From contig CAJYKV010000001.1 in NCBI GenBank assembly GCA_913774955.1, positions 1-64,000 of the forward strand: a stretch of 64,000 nucleotides of DNA, given 5' to 3'. The position numbers and the translations under genes were made by a program. The number at the start of each line of letters is the position of its first letter. Position 1 is the first letter of the stretch. Shown one piece after another: positions 26,434-35,827 of the stretch. This stretch comes from an uncultured Acidovorax sp. (GTDB lineage Bacteria; Pseudomonadota; Gammaproteobacteria; Burkholderiales; Burkholderiaceae_C). Below the pieces are notes generated by a model. That model saw only the letters and a program-made list of their open reading frames with translations, did not search any database and was not told where the DNA came from.

Positions 26434-26461
26434 ATCATATCTTATATAAGACATAAGACAA
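26434..26461 (-). promoter_or_regulatory. gntR promoter with embedded operator palindrome
   Basis: On the minus strand TTGTCT (26461-26456) and TATGAT (26439-26434) are separated by 16 bp, and the spacer contains the perfect 12-bp palindrome TCTTATATAAGA (26440-26451). ATAAGAC is repeated in tandem at 26446-26452 and 26453-26459. A repressor on the palindrome would cover the promoter, so GntR autoregulation is expected. The start codon is 42 bp downstream of the -10. Confidence 0.65.
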
Positions 26462-26462
26462 A

Positions 26463-26492
26463 TTGACCCTCCCTGGATTTCGGCGGTAAACT
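26463..26492 (+). promoter_or_regulatory. Candidate mdh promoter
   Basis: TTGACC (26463-26468) and TAAACT (26487-26492) are spaced 18 bp apart on the plus strand. The -35 begins four bases after the ATAAGAC repeats of the GntR operator, so the same regulator could act on mdh. The leader to the ATG at 26590 is about 90 nt. Confidence 0.5.
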
Positions 26493-26589
26493 CGCGAGCT
26501 GTTCTGCAGGAGCCAGGCAGGCTGGATCGACTGGCGCTGGTGCCTCCTGCACCGACACCCGTTCCATCCCATCTTCTGGAGTTTTCCCC

Positions 26590-27576
26590 ATGAGCAAGAA
26601 GCCCGTCCGCGTCGCCGTCACCGGTGCAGCCGGTCAAATTGGTTACGCACTGCTGTTCCGCATCGCCTCCGGCGAAATGCTCGGCAAGGACCAGCCCGTC
26701 ATCCTGCAACTGCTGGAGATCCCCGACGAGAAGGCCCAGAAGGCGCTCAAGGGCGTGATGATGGAACTCGAGGATTGCGCCTTCCCCCTGCTGGCCGGCA
26801 TGGAAGCCCACAGCGACCCGATGACCGCCTTCAAGGACACCGACTACGCCCTGCTGGTGGGTGCCCGTCCCCGCGGTCCCGGCATGGAGCGCGCCGACCT
26901 GCTGGCCGCCAACGCCCAGATCTTCACGGCCCAGGGCAAGGCCCTGAACGCCGTCGCCTCGCGCAACGTGAAGGTGCTCGTGGTGGGCAACCCCGCCAAC
27001 ACCAACGCCTACATCGCGATGAAGTCCGCGCCCGACCTGCCGGCCAAGAACTTCACCGCCATGCTGCGCCTCGACCACAACCGCGCCGCCAGCCAGATCG
27101 CCGCCAAGACCGGCAAGGCCGTGGGCAGCATCGAGAAGCTCACCGTGTGGGGCAACCACTCTCCCACGATGTACGCCGACTACCGCTTCGCCACCATCGG
27201 CGGCGAAAGCGTCAAGGACCTGATCAACGACCAGGTCTGGAACGCCGACACCTTCCTGCCCACCGTGGGCAAGCGCGGCGCCGCCATCATCGAGGCCCGC
27301 GGTTCCTCCTCCGCCGCCTCGGCCGCCAACGCCGCCATCGACCACATGCGCGACTGGGCCCTGGGCTCCAACGGCAAGTGGGTCACCATGGGCGTCCCGT
27401 CCCAGGGCGAGTACGGCATCCCCGAAGGCATCGTGTTCGGCTACCCCGTCACCACGGAAAACGGCGAGTACAAGATCGTCGAAGGCCTGGAGATCGACGC
27501 GTTCAGCCAGGAGCGCATCAACAAGACGCTGGCCGAGCTGCAAGGCGAGCAGGACGGCGTGAAGCACCTGCTGTAA
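26590..27576 (+). CDS. mdh: Malate dehydrogenase
   Basis: A 328-residue NAD-dependent malate dehydrogenase of the LDH/MDH type-2 group found in betaproteobacteria. It has the Rossmann motif [13 protein letters not shown], substrate-binding arginines in [15 protein letters not shown] and the catalytic His in [15 protein letters not shown] precedes ATG 26590. It opens a rightward group with tam, a CitE-like lyase, a secreted protein and acnB, so malate-to-oxaloacetate conversion and aconitase are co-located across from sdh and gltA. Confidence 0.96.
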   Translation: MSKKPVRVAVTGAAGQIGYALLFRIASGEMLGKDQPVILQLLEIPDEKAQKALKGVMMELEDCAFPLLAGMEAHSDPMTAFKDTDYALLVGARPRGPGMERADLLAANAQIFTAQGKALNAVASRNVKVLVVGNPANTNAYIAMKSAPDLPAKNFTAMLRLDHNRAASQIAAKTGKAVGSIEKLTVWGNHSPTMYADYRFATIGGESVKDLINDQVWNADTFLPTVGKRGAAIIEARGSSSAASAANAAIDHMRDWALGSNGKWVTMGVPSQGEYGIPEGIVFGYPVTTENGEYKIVEGLEIDAFSQERINKTLAELQGEQDGVKHLL

Positions 27577-27614
27577 GGCGGGCCTGCCCGACGGCTGCAC
27601 CCGACCGCGACGCC

Positions 27615-28397
27615 ATGCAAGACTGGAACCCTGCGCTCTACCGCCGCTTCGAGGACGAGCGCACCCGTCCTGCCCGTGAACTGCTCGCCCGGGTGCCGCT
27701 GGCCGGCGCCTCCCGCGTGGTGGACCTGGGCTGCGGCCCTGGCAACTCCACCGAACTGCTGGTGGAGCGTTTCCCCGAAGCGCGCACCACCGGCATCGAC
27801 ACCTCCGCCGCCATGCTGCAGAGCGCCCGCGAGCGCCTGCCTGCGGCGGAATTCGTCCAGGCCGACATCGCCGCCTGGGCGCCGCAGGAGGGCGAGGCGC
27901 CCGACCTGCTCTATGCCAACGCCTCCCTGCAGTGGGTGGGCGGGCACGATACCCTGATTCCCCGGCTGTTCGCGTCGCTGGCTCCGGGCGGCGTGCTCGC
28001 CATCCAGATGCCCGACAACCGCGAGGAGCCCTCGCACCGCACCATGCGCGCGGTGGCGGCGCAGGCGCCCTGGCGCGACACCATCGGCGACGCGGCCGCG
28101 GTGCGCACGCGCATCCTGGGCATCGCCGACTACTACGACCTGCTCGCGCCGGCCGCGCAGAGCGTGGACGTGTGGCACACCGTTTATCAGCATCCCATGG
28201 CCTCGGCCGCCGCCATCGTCGAATGGGTGAGCGGCACGGGCCTCAAGCCGTTCGTCGATCCGCTGCCCGAGGCGCAGCGGGCCGGCTTCCTGGCCGAGTA
28301 CGAGCGCGGCATCGACGCCGCCTATCCCGTGCGGGCCGACGGGCGGCGCCTGCTCGCCTTCCCGCGCATGTTCATCGTCGCGCGGCGCGCCGCATGA
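27615..28397 (+). CDS. tam: Trans-aconitate 2-methyltransferase
   Basis: A 260-residue SAM-dependent methyltransferase. Motif I is [15 protein letters not shown]; the opening [25 protein letters not shown] and the [17 protein letters not shown] segment match Tam proteins (E. coli Tam is 252 residues). Tam methylates trans-aconitate, an inhibitory by-product formed from cis-aconitate. Its place 38 bp behind mdh and in a group ending in the aconitase gene acnB fits this role. Its stop overlaps the next start (ATGA). The in-frame region upstream of 27615 is the antisense-like shadow of mdh. Confidence 0.87.
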   Translation: MQDWNPALYRRFEDERTRPARELLARVPLAGASRVVDLGCGPGNSTELLVERFPEARTTGIDTSAAMLQSARERLPAAEFVQADIAAWAPQEGEAPDLLYANASLQWVGGHDTLIPRLFASLAPGGVLAIQMPDNREEPSHRTMRAVAAQAPWRDTIGDAAAVRTRILGIADYYDLLAPAAQSVDVWHTVYQHPMASAAAIVEWVSGTGLKPFVDPLPEAQRAGFLAEYERGIDAAYPVRADGRRLLAFPRMFIVARRAA

Positions 28398-29422
28398 CCT
28401 CCGCCATGGCTGCCGATTCCTCCGCACTCCATCCCGCCGCGGTGCTGCTGGGCGCCCAGGCTGCCGTTCCGCGGCTGCCGGTCTGCGACCACTACAGCGG
28501 CGTCGAAGTGCGCATGCGCAAGAGCCTGCAGCTGCAGGCCGAGATGGCGGCCGAGTTCGGCCGCTGCGTGTTCGACGTGACGCTCGACTGCGAGGACGGC
28601 GCCCCCGCCGGGCAGGAGCGCGCCCATGCCGAACTGGTCGCCGCGCTCGCCCGCGACGCGCAGCCCGGGGCCCGCGTGGCGGCCCGGGTGCACACCGTCG
28701 ATCACCCCGCCTTCGCGCACGACGTCGCCACCATCGCGGGAGAGGCCGGGCACCGGCTGTGCCACCTCATGGTGCCCAAGGTCGAATCCGTGGACGACGT
28801 GCTGCGCGCCGAGCGGGCCGTGAACGCCGCGGGCGCCACCGCGCTGCCGCTGCACGTGCTCATCGAGTCGCCCGCCGCCGTGCACCGGGTCTTCGAGATC
28901 GCGGCCCATCCGCGCGTGGAGTCCATCAGCTTCGGCCTCATGGATTTCGTCTCCGCACACGGTGGGGCGATTCCTGCCAGCGCCATGGGCGTGCAGGGCC
29001 AGTTCGAGCATCCGCTCGTGGTGCGTGCCAAGCTGGAGATCGCGGCCGCCTGCCATGCCCATGGCAAGGTGCCCTCGCATTGCGTGGTGACCGAGTTCAG
29101 CGACGCCGCCGCACTGCGCGCCGCCGCGGGCCGCGCCGCGCGCGAGTTCGGCTACACGCGCATGTGGAGCATCCACCCGGCCCAGATCCGTCCCATCCTG
29201 GAGGCCTTCGCGCCCGCGCAGGACGAGATCGCGCAGGCCGCCAGCCTGCTTTCCGCCGCCGAACATGCTGCATGGGCCCCCATCAGCGTGGACGGCGTTC
29301 TGCACGACCGGGCCAGCTACCGCTATTTCTGGCAGGTGCTGGAACGTGCGCACCAGACCGGCCGCGCGCTGCCCCCCGCAGCACGGGCCTGGTTCGAATC
29401 CGCCGGAGCGGGCGCTTCCTGA
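28394..29422 (+). CDS. CitE-like CoA-ester lyase (HpcH/HpaI family)
   Basis: A 342-residue TIM-barrel lyase. Family features are the acidic segment [42 protein letters not shown] and SFGLMDF, which supply the Mg2+ and CoA-thioester binding site. Relatives cleave or hydrolyse malyl-CoA, citramalyl-CoA or citryl-CoA. Citrate lyase subunits alpha and gamma are absent, so it is a stand-alone CitE-like enzyme; (S)-citramalyl-CoA lyase or malyl-CoA thioesterase are likely alternatives. It overlaps tam by 4 bp and may use an internal ATG at 28406. Confidence 0.85.
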   Translation: MTSAMAADSSALHPAAVLLGAQAAVPRLPVCDHYSGVEVRMRKSLQLQAEMAAEFGRCVFDVTLDCEDGAPAGQERAHAELVAALARDAQPGARVAARVHTVDHPAFAHDVATIAGEAGHRLCHLMVPKVESVDDVLRAERAVNAAGATALPLHVLIESPAAVHRVFEIAAHPRVESISFGLMDFVSAHGGAIPASAMGVQGQFEHPLVVRAKLEIAAACHAHGKVPSHCVVTEFSDAAALRAAAGRAAREFGYTRMWSIHPAQIRPILEAFAPAQDEIAQAASLLSAAEHAAWAPISVDGVLHDRASYRYFWQVLERAHQTGRALPPAARAWFESAGAGAS

Positions 29423-29490
29423 CGACCGCCCCGCGCCTGCCGCCTTTTCCATTCCCCGTTCCCCCACGATCCTCCCTTGCTGGAGCCCTC

Positions 29491-30186
29491 ATGAAACAAC
29501 TCATCGCTTCCGCCCTGATGGTGCTGACCCCCGCGCTGGTGATGGCGCAGGACGCGGCCCCGGCCAAGCCGGCCGCCAAGGCCGCCGCGAAGGCCGAGCC
29601 GGCCAAGAAGTCCGAAGCCCGCAAGCCCGCCGCCAAGAGCACGCAGGCCGCGAAGTCTTCCTCCTCCAAGGAAGCCAAGAAGGCCGCGCCCACGCAGGTC
29701 GCCAAGGCCCGTCCGCAGAGCAGCCGCGCACAGCTCAAGAGCGCCACCAACCAGGTGGCCTCCGGCCTGATCGCCGCCGAGGCCGCGCTCAGCCCCGCCG
29801 AACTGGACATCGCCCAGCGCGTGCACACCGGCCACATCCCCTGCGAACTGGGCGCCTCGGTCAACATCGAGGCCGATCCCAAGTCGCCCGGCTACTTCCA
29901 GGTGGCCGGCAAGGGCTTCCACTACCGCATGTCGCCCGTGGCCACGAGCACGGGCGCGGTGCGCCTGGAAGACCAGAAGGAAGGCGCGGTCTGGATCCAG
30001 ATCGCCAACAAGTCCATGCTGATGAACCAGAAGCTGGGCCAGCGCCTGGCCGACGAATGCATGAGCCCCCAGCAGGTCGCCGTCACCGAATCCATCCGCA
30101 AGAATCCGCAGCCCAGCCTGCTGGACGCCCCCGCGCCGGCACCGGCCGCCGCTGCCGCCCCGGCGGCGGAGGCACCCGCCAAGTAA
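29491..30186 (+). CDS. Secreted hypothetical protein with Lys/Ala-rich N-terminal segment
   Basis: A 231-residue protein. Residues 1-19 look like a Sec signal peptide (MKQLIASALMVLTPALVMAQ), residues ~22-75 are a low-complexity Ala/Lys/Pro/Ser linker of histone-H1-like composition, and residues ~95-200 form a compact conserved-looking domain (AQRVHTGHIPCELGASVNIEADPK... GKGFHYRMSPV... LEDQKEGAVWIQIANKSMLMNQK). The C-terminus is again Ala/Pro-rich. GGAG precedes ATG 29491. I do not recognise the domain. It lies between the CitE-like gene and acnB on the same strand, possibly co-transcribed by position only. Confidence 0.8.
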   Translation: MKQLIASALMVLTPALVMAQDAAPAKPAAKAAAKAEPAKKSEARKPAAKSTQAAKSSSSKEAKKAAPTQVAKARPQSSRAQLKSATNQVASGLIAAEAALSPAELDIAQRVHTGHIPCELGASVNIEADPKSPGYFQVAGKGFHYRMSPVATSTGAVRLEDQKEGAVWIQIANKSMLMNQKLGQRLADECMSPQQVAVTESIRKNPQPSLLDAPAPAPAAAAAPAAEAPAK

Positions 30187-30303
30187 GCGCCGCGGGCACG
30201 CCTCGCGGCGTGCGCAGCGATGGATCGGGCGGGCGCGTAACGGGCGCCCGCCGGACGCAGCATTGCCCCAAGAAATCCAAGATTGAACCCACCGGAGAAC
30301 ATG

Positions 30304-32895
30304 ATGTTGAAAGCCTACCGTGACCACGTGGCCGAGCGCGCCGCCCTGGGCATCCCGCCGCTGCCGCTCGATGCGAAGCAGGTCGCCGAGCTGATCGAGC
30401 TGATCAAGAACCCGCCCGCCGGCGAGGACGCCTTCCTGCTGGACCTGCTCACGCACCGCGTGCCCCCGGGCGTGGACGATGCCGCCAAGGTCAAGGCCAG
30501 CTTCCTGGCCGCCGTGGCGCACGGCGACGTGAAGGTCGGCCTGATCTCCAAGGCCAAGGCCACCGAGCTGCTCGGCACCATGGTGGGCGGCTACAACGTG
30601 CACCCGCTGATCGAACTGCTGGACGACGCCGAAGTGGCGGGCGTGGCGGCCGAAGCGCTGAAGAAGACGCTGCTGATGTTCGACTTCTTCAACGACGTGG
30701 CCGAGAAGGCCAAGGCCGGCAATGCCAAGGCCAAGGAAGTCATGCAGTCGTGGGCCGACGCCGAGTGGTTCACGAGCCGCCCGGAAGTCGAGAAGAAGAT
30801 CACCGTCACCGTCTTCAAGGTGCCCGGCGAGACCAACACCGACGACCTGTCGCCCGCGCCCGACGCCTGGAGCCGCCCGGACATCCCGCTGCACTACCTC
30901 GCCATGCTGAAGAACACGCGCCCCGACGCGGCCTTCAAGCCCGAGGAAGACGGCAAGCGCGGCCCGATGCAGTTCATCGAGGACCTGAAGAAGAAGGGCC
31001 ACATCGTGGCCTACGTGGGCGACGTGGTGGGCACGGGCTCGTCGCGCAAGTCGGCCACCAACAGCGTGATCTGGGCCACGGGCGCGGACATCCCCTACGT
31101 GCCGAACAAGCGTTTCGGCGGCGTGACGCTGGGCGGCAAGATCGCACCCATCTTCTTCAACACGCAGGAAGATTCCGGCTCGCTGCCGATCGAAGTGGAC
31201 GTCTCCAAGCTGGAGATGGGCGATGTGATCGACGTGCTGCCCTATGAAGGCAAGCTGGTGCGCAACGGCGAGACCGTCGCCGAGTTCCAGCTCAAGAGCG
31301 ACGTGCTGCTCGACGAAGTGCGCGCCGGCGGCCGCATCAACCTGATCATCGGCCGCTCGCTGACCACCAAGGCCCGCGAGTTCCTGGGCCTGCCCGCGTC
31401 CACCGCGTTCCGCCTGCCCCAGGCGCCCGCCGAATCCAAGGCCGGCTTCACGCTGGCGCAGAAGATGGTCGGCCGCGCCGTCGGCCTGCCGGAAGGCCAG
31501 GGCGTGCGCCCGGGCACCTACTGCGAGCCGAAGATGACCACCGTGGGCAGCCAGGACACCACCGGCCCCATGACCCGCGACGAGCTGAAGGACCTGGCCT
31601 GCCTGGGCTTCTCGGCCGACATGGTGATGCAGTCGTTCTGCCACACGGCGGCCTACCCGAAGCCCGTGGACGTGAAGACGCACCGCGAGCTGCCGGCCTT
31701 CATCAGCAACCGCGGCGGCGTGGCCCTGCGCCCCGGCGACGGCGTGATCCACAGCTGGCTGAACCGCCTGCTGCTGCCCGACACCGTCGGCACCGGCGGT
31801 GACTCGCACACCCGCTTCCCGATCGGCATCTCGTTCCCCGCGGGCTCCGGCCTCGTCGCCTTCGGCGCCGCCACCGGCGTGATGCCGCTGGACATGCCCG
31901 AATCCGTGCTGGTGCGCTTCAAGGGCGAACTGCAGCCCGGCGTGACGCTGCGCGACCTCGTGCACGCCATTCCGCTGTACGCCATCAAGGCGGGCCTGCT
32001 GACCGTGGCCAAGGCCGGCAAGAAGAACATCTTCTCCGGCAAGATCCTGGAAATCGAAGGCCTGCCCGACCTGAAGGTGGAACAAGCCTTCGAACTGTCG
32101 GACGCTTCCGCCGAGCGCTCGGCCGCCGGCTGCACGATCAAGCTCAACCCCGAGCCGATCAAGGAATACCTCACCAGCAACGTCGTGCTGATGAAGAACA
32201 TGATCGCCGAAGGCTATGCCGACGCCCGCACGCTCAAGCGCCGCATCGAGAAGGTCGAAGCCTGGCTGGCCAACCCCGAGCTGCTCGAAGCCGACAAGGA
32301 CGCCGAATACGCTGCCGTGATCGAGATCGACCTGGCCGACATCACCGAGCCCATCGTCTGCTGCCCGAACGATCCGGACGACGCCAAGTTCCTCTCGGAA
32401 GTGGCCGGCACCAAGATCGACGAAGCCTTCATCGGCTCGTGCATGACCAACATCGGCCACTTCCGCGCAGCCGCCAAGCTGCTGGGCGGCCAGCGCGACA
32501 TCCCCGTCAAGCTGTGGGTCGCGCCGCCGACCAAGATGGACCAGAACGAGCTGATCAAGGAAGGCCACTACGCCGCCTTCGGTACGGCCGGTGCCCGCAC
32601 CGAAATGCCGGGCTGCTCGCTGTGCATGGGCAACCAGGCGCAGGTGCGCGAAGGCGCGACGGTGATCTCCACCTCCACCCGCAACTTCCCGAACCGCCTG
32701 GGCAAGAACACCAACGTGTTCCTGGGCTCGGCCGAACTGGCCGCCATCGCCTCGCGCATCGGCAAGCTGCCCACCAAGGAGGAATACCTCAAGGAAATGG
32801 GCGTGATCGATGCCGACAAGGCCAGCGTCTATCGCTACATGAACTTCGACCAGATCGAGGAATACGCGGACGCCGCCAAGTCGGTGGCGGCCTGA
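30304..32895 (+). CDS. acnB: Aconitate hydratase B
   Basis: An 863-residue AcnB-type aconitase interconverting citrate and isocitrate. It starts with the HEAT-like domain ([22 protein letters not shown]) and swivel domain typical of AcnB. [4Fe-4S] ligands lie in [13 protein letters not shown] and [10 protein letters not shown]. Two adjacent ATGs exist at 30301 and 30304; the GGAG at 30294-30297 is three bases from the first and six from the second, so the second is the better start. It is likely also a 2-methyl-cis-aconitate hydratase, as known for AcnB. A strong terminator follows at 32975. Confidence 0.97.
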   Translation: MLKAYRDHVAERAALGIPPLPLDAKQVAELIELIKNPPAGEDAFLLDLLTHRVPPGVDDAAKVKASFLAAVAHGDVKVGLISKAKATELLGTMVGGYNVHPLIELLDDAEVAGVAAEALKKTLLMFDFFNDVAEKAKAGNAKAKEVMQSWADAEWFTSRPEVEKKITVTVFKVPGETNTDDLSPAPDAWSRPDIPLHYLAMLKNTRPDAAFKPEEDGKRGPMQFIEDLKKKGHIVAYVGDVVGTGSSRKSATNSVIWATGADIPYVPNKRFGGVTLGGKIAPIFFNTQEDSGSLPIEVDVSKLEMGDVIDVLPYEGKLVRNGETVAEFQLKSDVLLDEVRAGGRINLIIGRSLTTKAREFLGLPASTAFRLPQAPAESKAGFTLAQKMVGRAVGLPEGQGVRPGTYCEPKMTTVGSQDTTGPMTRDELKDLACLGFSADMVMQSFCHTAAYPKPVDVKTHRELPAFISNRGGVALRPGDGVIHSWLNRLLLPDTVGTGGDSHTRFPIGISFPAGSGLVAFGAATGVMPLDMPESVLVRFKGELQPGVTLRDLVHAIPLYAIKAGLLTVAKAGKKNIFSGKILEIEGLPDLKVEQAFELSDASAERSAAGCTIKLNPEPIKEYLTSNVVLMKNMIAEGYADARTLKRRIEKVEAWLANPELLEADKDAEYAAVIEIDLADITEPIVCCPNDPDDAKFLSEVAGTKIDEAFIGSCMTNIGHFRAAAKLLGGQRDIPVKLWVAPPTKMDQNELIKEGHYAAFGTAGARTEMPGCSLCMGNQAQVREGATVISTSTRNFPNRLGKNTNVFLGSAELAAIASRIGKLPTKEEYLKEMGVIDADKASVYRYMNFDQIEEYADAAKSVAA

Positions 32896-32974
32896 CGCCG
32901 TGGGCCCCGCGAGGGGCCCGGGCGACGCGGCACCGCGCTGCGTAGGCAGTACGCGCGCGACGCGCAATGCAGGA

Positions 32975-33007
32975 GGCCCCGGGGAGCGATCCCCGGGGCC
33001 TTTTCTT
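32975..33007 (+). terminator. Rho-independent terminator behind acnB
   Basis: GGCCCCGGGGA (32975-32985) pairs perfectly with TCCCCGGGGCC (32990-33000) around a GCGA loop, followed by TTTTCTTT (from 33001). The 11-bp GC stem with a U-run 80 bp after the acnB stop is a convincing end for the mdh-acnB transcription unit. Confidence 0.92.
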
Positions 33008-33119
33008 TGGTGCGCCTTTCGCCGTTCCTTAGGCGGGGCTGAAAGGCGAGGGCGGCCACGGAACGTTTGCCGTCACGCCGGCGTCCCACCGCCCAGAACC
33101 ACGACAACGCGGAACCACG

Positions 33120-34133
33120 ATGTTCAAGTCCTTCTTTCTCTCCCGCCGGTGGTGGGCCTGGTCGATCGCCGGCTCGGTCTTCATCCTGCTCGCGACCTGG
33201 TACCGCGTCGAGCTCGACGTGCAGATCAACGACTGGTTCGGCACGTTCTACGACCTGATCCAGACATCGCTGGGCCACCCCGGGAGCATCACCGCGGGGC
33301 AGTTCTGGGGGCAGCTCTCCACCTTCTCGCGCATCGCCATGGTCTACGTGACCACCGCGGTGGTGGTGGACTTCTTCTGCAAGCACTACATCTTCCGCTG
33401 GCGCCAGGCGATGAACGAGCACTACATGGCCGCCTGGCCGCGTCTGCGACACATCGAAGGCGCGGCGCAGCGGGTGCAGGAAGACACGATGCGCTTCGCC
33501 ACCACCATGGAGGGGCTGGGCCTCACGTTCCTGCGCAGCCTGATGACGCTCGGCGCCTTCGTGCCAGTGCTCTGGGTGCTGTCGGACAAGCTGACCGGGC
33601 TTCCGGTGATCGGCGCCGTGCCGCATTCGCTGGTCTGGGTGGCGCTCTTCTGGGCGCTCGGCGGCACGCTGCTGCTGGCCCTGGTGGGCGTGCGGCTGCC
33701 GGGGCTGGAGTTCCACAACCAGCGCGTGGAAGCCGCTTACCGCAAGGAGCTGGTGCTCGGCGAGGACGACCCCGCGCGCGCCGCGCCGCCCACCGCCGCC
33801 GCGCTGTTCGCCGACGTGCGCCGCAACTACTTCCGGCTGTTCTTCAACTACCTGTATTTCGACGTGGTGAAGTGGTCGTACCTGCAGGTGAGCGTGCTCG
33901 TGCCGCTGGTGGCCCTGGGCCCGACGCTGATCGCCGGCGCCATCACGCTGGGCGTGATGCAGCAGATCTCCCGGGCGTTCGACCGGGTGCTGGAGTCCTT
34001 CCAGTTCCTGGTGCAGAACTGGAGCACGGTGGTCGAGCAGATCTCCATCCACAAGCGGCTGCGTGCGTTCGAGCGGCAGATGCTGGCGGAGGGGCCGGCG
34101 CTGCCCGAAGCAGTTCCGGCTGCGGCCGCCCGG

Positions 34134-34136
<3 letters not shown>
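33120..34136 (+). CDS. SbmA/BacA-like peptide transporter
   Basis: A 338-residue inner-membrane protein with about seven hydrophobic segments and the characteristic SbmA/BacA features (W-A-W-S-I near the start, RVELDVQINDWFGTFYDLIQ, FRWRQAMNEHYMAAW, RVQEDTMRFATTMEGLG, late GVMQQISRAFDRV...QFLVQNWSTVVE). The family imports peptides such as bleomycin, microcins and proline-rich antimicrobial peptides by proton motive force, and BacA is needed for chronic host association in rhizobia. It has no ATPase domain. At 338 residues it is shorter than E. coli SbmA (406). Its TGA stop forms the first unit of a heptanucleotide tandem repeat. Confidence 0.87.
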
Positions 34137-34173
<37 letters not shown>

Positions 34174-34205
34174 CGGCCACCGGGCCCGATGGCCGTTCCA
34201 CCCCG

Positions 34206-35591
34206 TCAGGCCGTGGCGCTCTCCAGGATGCGCGCGATCATTGCGCCCTCCGCCGGCCCTTCCAGCGGAATGCGCACGCGCAGCGGGCTCCCGGCGGCCA
34301 CGTGCAACGGCTCGCCCGTCGCAGCCGCCTGCATGCGCTCCAGGCGCACGGTGCGGTTGCCGGCGGGATGGATGACTTCCAGCCGGTCGCCCACAGCGAA
34401 GCGGTTCTTGGTCTCCACCTCGGCCCAGCCGTCGCCCCAGGCCACCACCTCGCCCACGAACAGGCTGCGCACGGGCTGCGAGCTGCCGCTCCCGTAGTTC
34501 TGCAGATCCTGCGCCGGCCGCCGCTGCAGGAAGCCGGCCGTGTAGCCCCGGTGGGCCAGGCCGTCCAGTTCGGTGAGCATCGACGGATCGAAATCCCGGC
34601 CCGCCACCGCGTCGTCGATGGCGCGGCGGTACACCTGGGCGGTGCGCGCCACGTAGTAGCGGCTCTTGGTGCGGCCCTCGATCTTGAGGGAATCCACGCC
34701 GATCGCCACAAGCCGGCGTACGTGCTCCACCGCGCGCAGGTCGCGGCTGTTGAGGATGTAGGTGCCGTGTTCGTCCTCCATCACCGGCAGCAGCTCGCCC
34801 GGGCGCTCCTTTTCCTCCAGCAGGTAGGTGCGGTCGGCCAGCGGATGGCGGGGCGCGCCGCCGCAGGCCGCGAAGGCGCCGTCCGCGCGCTCCTGGCCCG
34901 CCTGGGGATCGAAGCTGGGCACCATGGGCAGCGGCCGGATTTCGCCGCTGTCGGTGGCATCCGTCCCGGGCGATGCCGCATAGCTCCAGCGGCAGGCGTT
35001 GGTGCACGTGCCCTGGTTGGCGTCGCGCCGGTTGAAGTAGCCCGAGAGCAGGCACCGGCCGGAATAGGCGATGCACAGCGCGCCGTGCACGAACACCTCC
35101 AGTTCGATGTCGGGGCACTGCTGGCGGATGCCCTCGATCTCGTCCAGGCTCAGTTCGCGCGAGAGGATGATGCGCGCCAGGCCCATGCGTTGCCAGAACT
35201 GCACGGCCATCGCGTTCACCGTGTTCGCCTGTACCGACAGGTGGATGGGCATGTCGGGCCAGCGTTCGCGCACCATCAGGATGAGGCCCGGGTCGGCCAT
35301 GATGAGCGCATCGGGCTCCAGTGCGATGACGGGCTCGATGTCGCGCAGGTAGGTGCGGACCTTGTCGTCGTGCGGCAGCAGGTTGCTGGTCACGAAGAAC
35401 CTGCGGCCGCGCTCATGCGCCTCGCGGATGCCCTGGCCGATCTGTTCGAGCCGGAACTCGTTGTTGCGCGCGCGCAGGGAATAGCGCGGCTGGCCCGCAT
35501 AGACGGCGTCGGCGCCGAAATCGTAGGCGGTGCGCATCTTGTCGAGCGAGCCGGCGGGCAGCAGCAGTTCGGGGGCGGTGGGAGAGGGCAT
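34206..35591 (-). CDS. trhP: U32-family tRNA hydroxylation protein TrhP (YegQ-like)
   Basis: A 461-residue protein of the U32 'peptidase' family. The family signature EVFVHGALCIAYSGRCLLSG and the following NQGTCTNACRWSY cysteines, which bind an iron-sulfur cluster, are present, as are APELLLPAGS near the start and KIEGRTKSRYYVA. YegQ/TrhP uses prephenate to make 5-hydroxyuridine at position 34 of tRNAs, the first step to cmo5U/mo5U. Length matches E. coli YegQ (453). It is not a peptidase despite the legacy name. An insertion between the Cys motif and KIEGR (about residues 215-260) is slightly longer than usual. Confidence 0.9.
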   Translation of the reverse strand: MPSPTAPELLLPAGSLDKMRTAYDFGADAVYAGQPRYSLRARNNEFRLEQIGQGIREAHERGRRFFVTSNLLPHDDKVRTYLRDIEPVIALEPDALIMADPGLILMVRERWPDMPIHLSVQANTVNAMAVQFWQRMGLARIILSRELSLDEIEGIRQQCPDIELEVFVHGALCIAYSGRCLLSGYFNRRDANQGTCTNACRWSYAASPGTDATDSGEIRPLPMVPSFDPQAGQERADGAFAACGGAPRHPLADRTYLLEEKERPGELLPVMEDEHGTYILNSRDLRAVEHVRRLVAIGVDSLKIEGRTKSRYYVARTAQVYRRAIDDAVAGRDFDPSMLTELDGLAHRGYTAGFLQRRPAQDLQNYGSGSSQPVRSLFVGEVVAWGDGWAEVETKNRFAVGDRLEVIHPAGNRTVRLERMQAAATGEPLHVAAGSPLRVRIPLEGPAEGAMIARILESATA

Positions 35592-35771
35592 GGGGCAGGT
35601 TCCTGATCACGCTGCCGCCCCGGCAGTGCGGCGATGGCGGTGGGGCGCGGTAGAAGGTGGGGCGTGGCGAGCCGGGCAGGAAGTGCGCGCGGCGAAGCGC
35701 GCGATTCTGCGGCGCATGGCGCCAGGCCACCTTGATCCAGGGCAAGCCGGTGGAGCAGTGAGAAAACCTGA

Positions 35772-35813
35772 AAGGACCAAGGACCAAGGACCAAGGACCA
35801 AGGACCAAGGACC
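35772..35813. repeat. Heptanucleotide tandem repeat (AAGGACC)6
   Basis: Six exact AAGGACC units lie between the convergent-side end of the LysR gene (stop at 35828-35830, minus strand) and the upstream region of trhP. On the LysR coding strand the repeat begins about 14 bp after its stop codon. Its unit length equals that of the repeat at 34134, but the sequences differ. Confidence 0.95.
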
Positions 35814-35827
35814 AGGGGGTCGCAGGT

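Noticed and set aside
29323-32967. 1214-codon open frame on the minus strand
   Set aside because: It mirrors acnB and the secreted protein gene. AcnB motifs on the other strand are complete, and this frame has low-complexity composition.
35772-35813. CRISPR array
   Set aside because: The repeat unit is 7 bp with no spacers; it is a simple tandem repeat.
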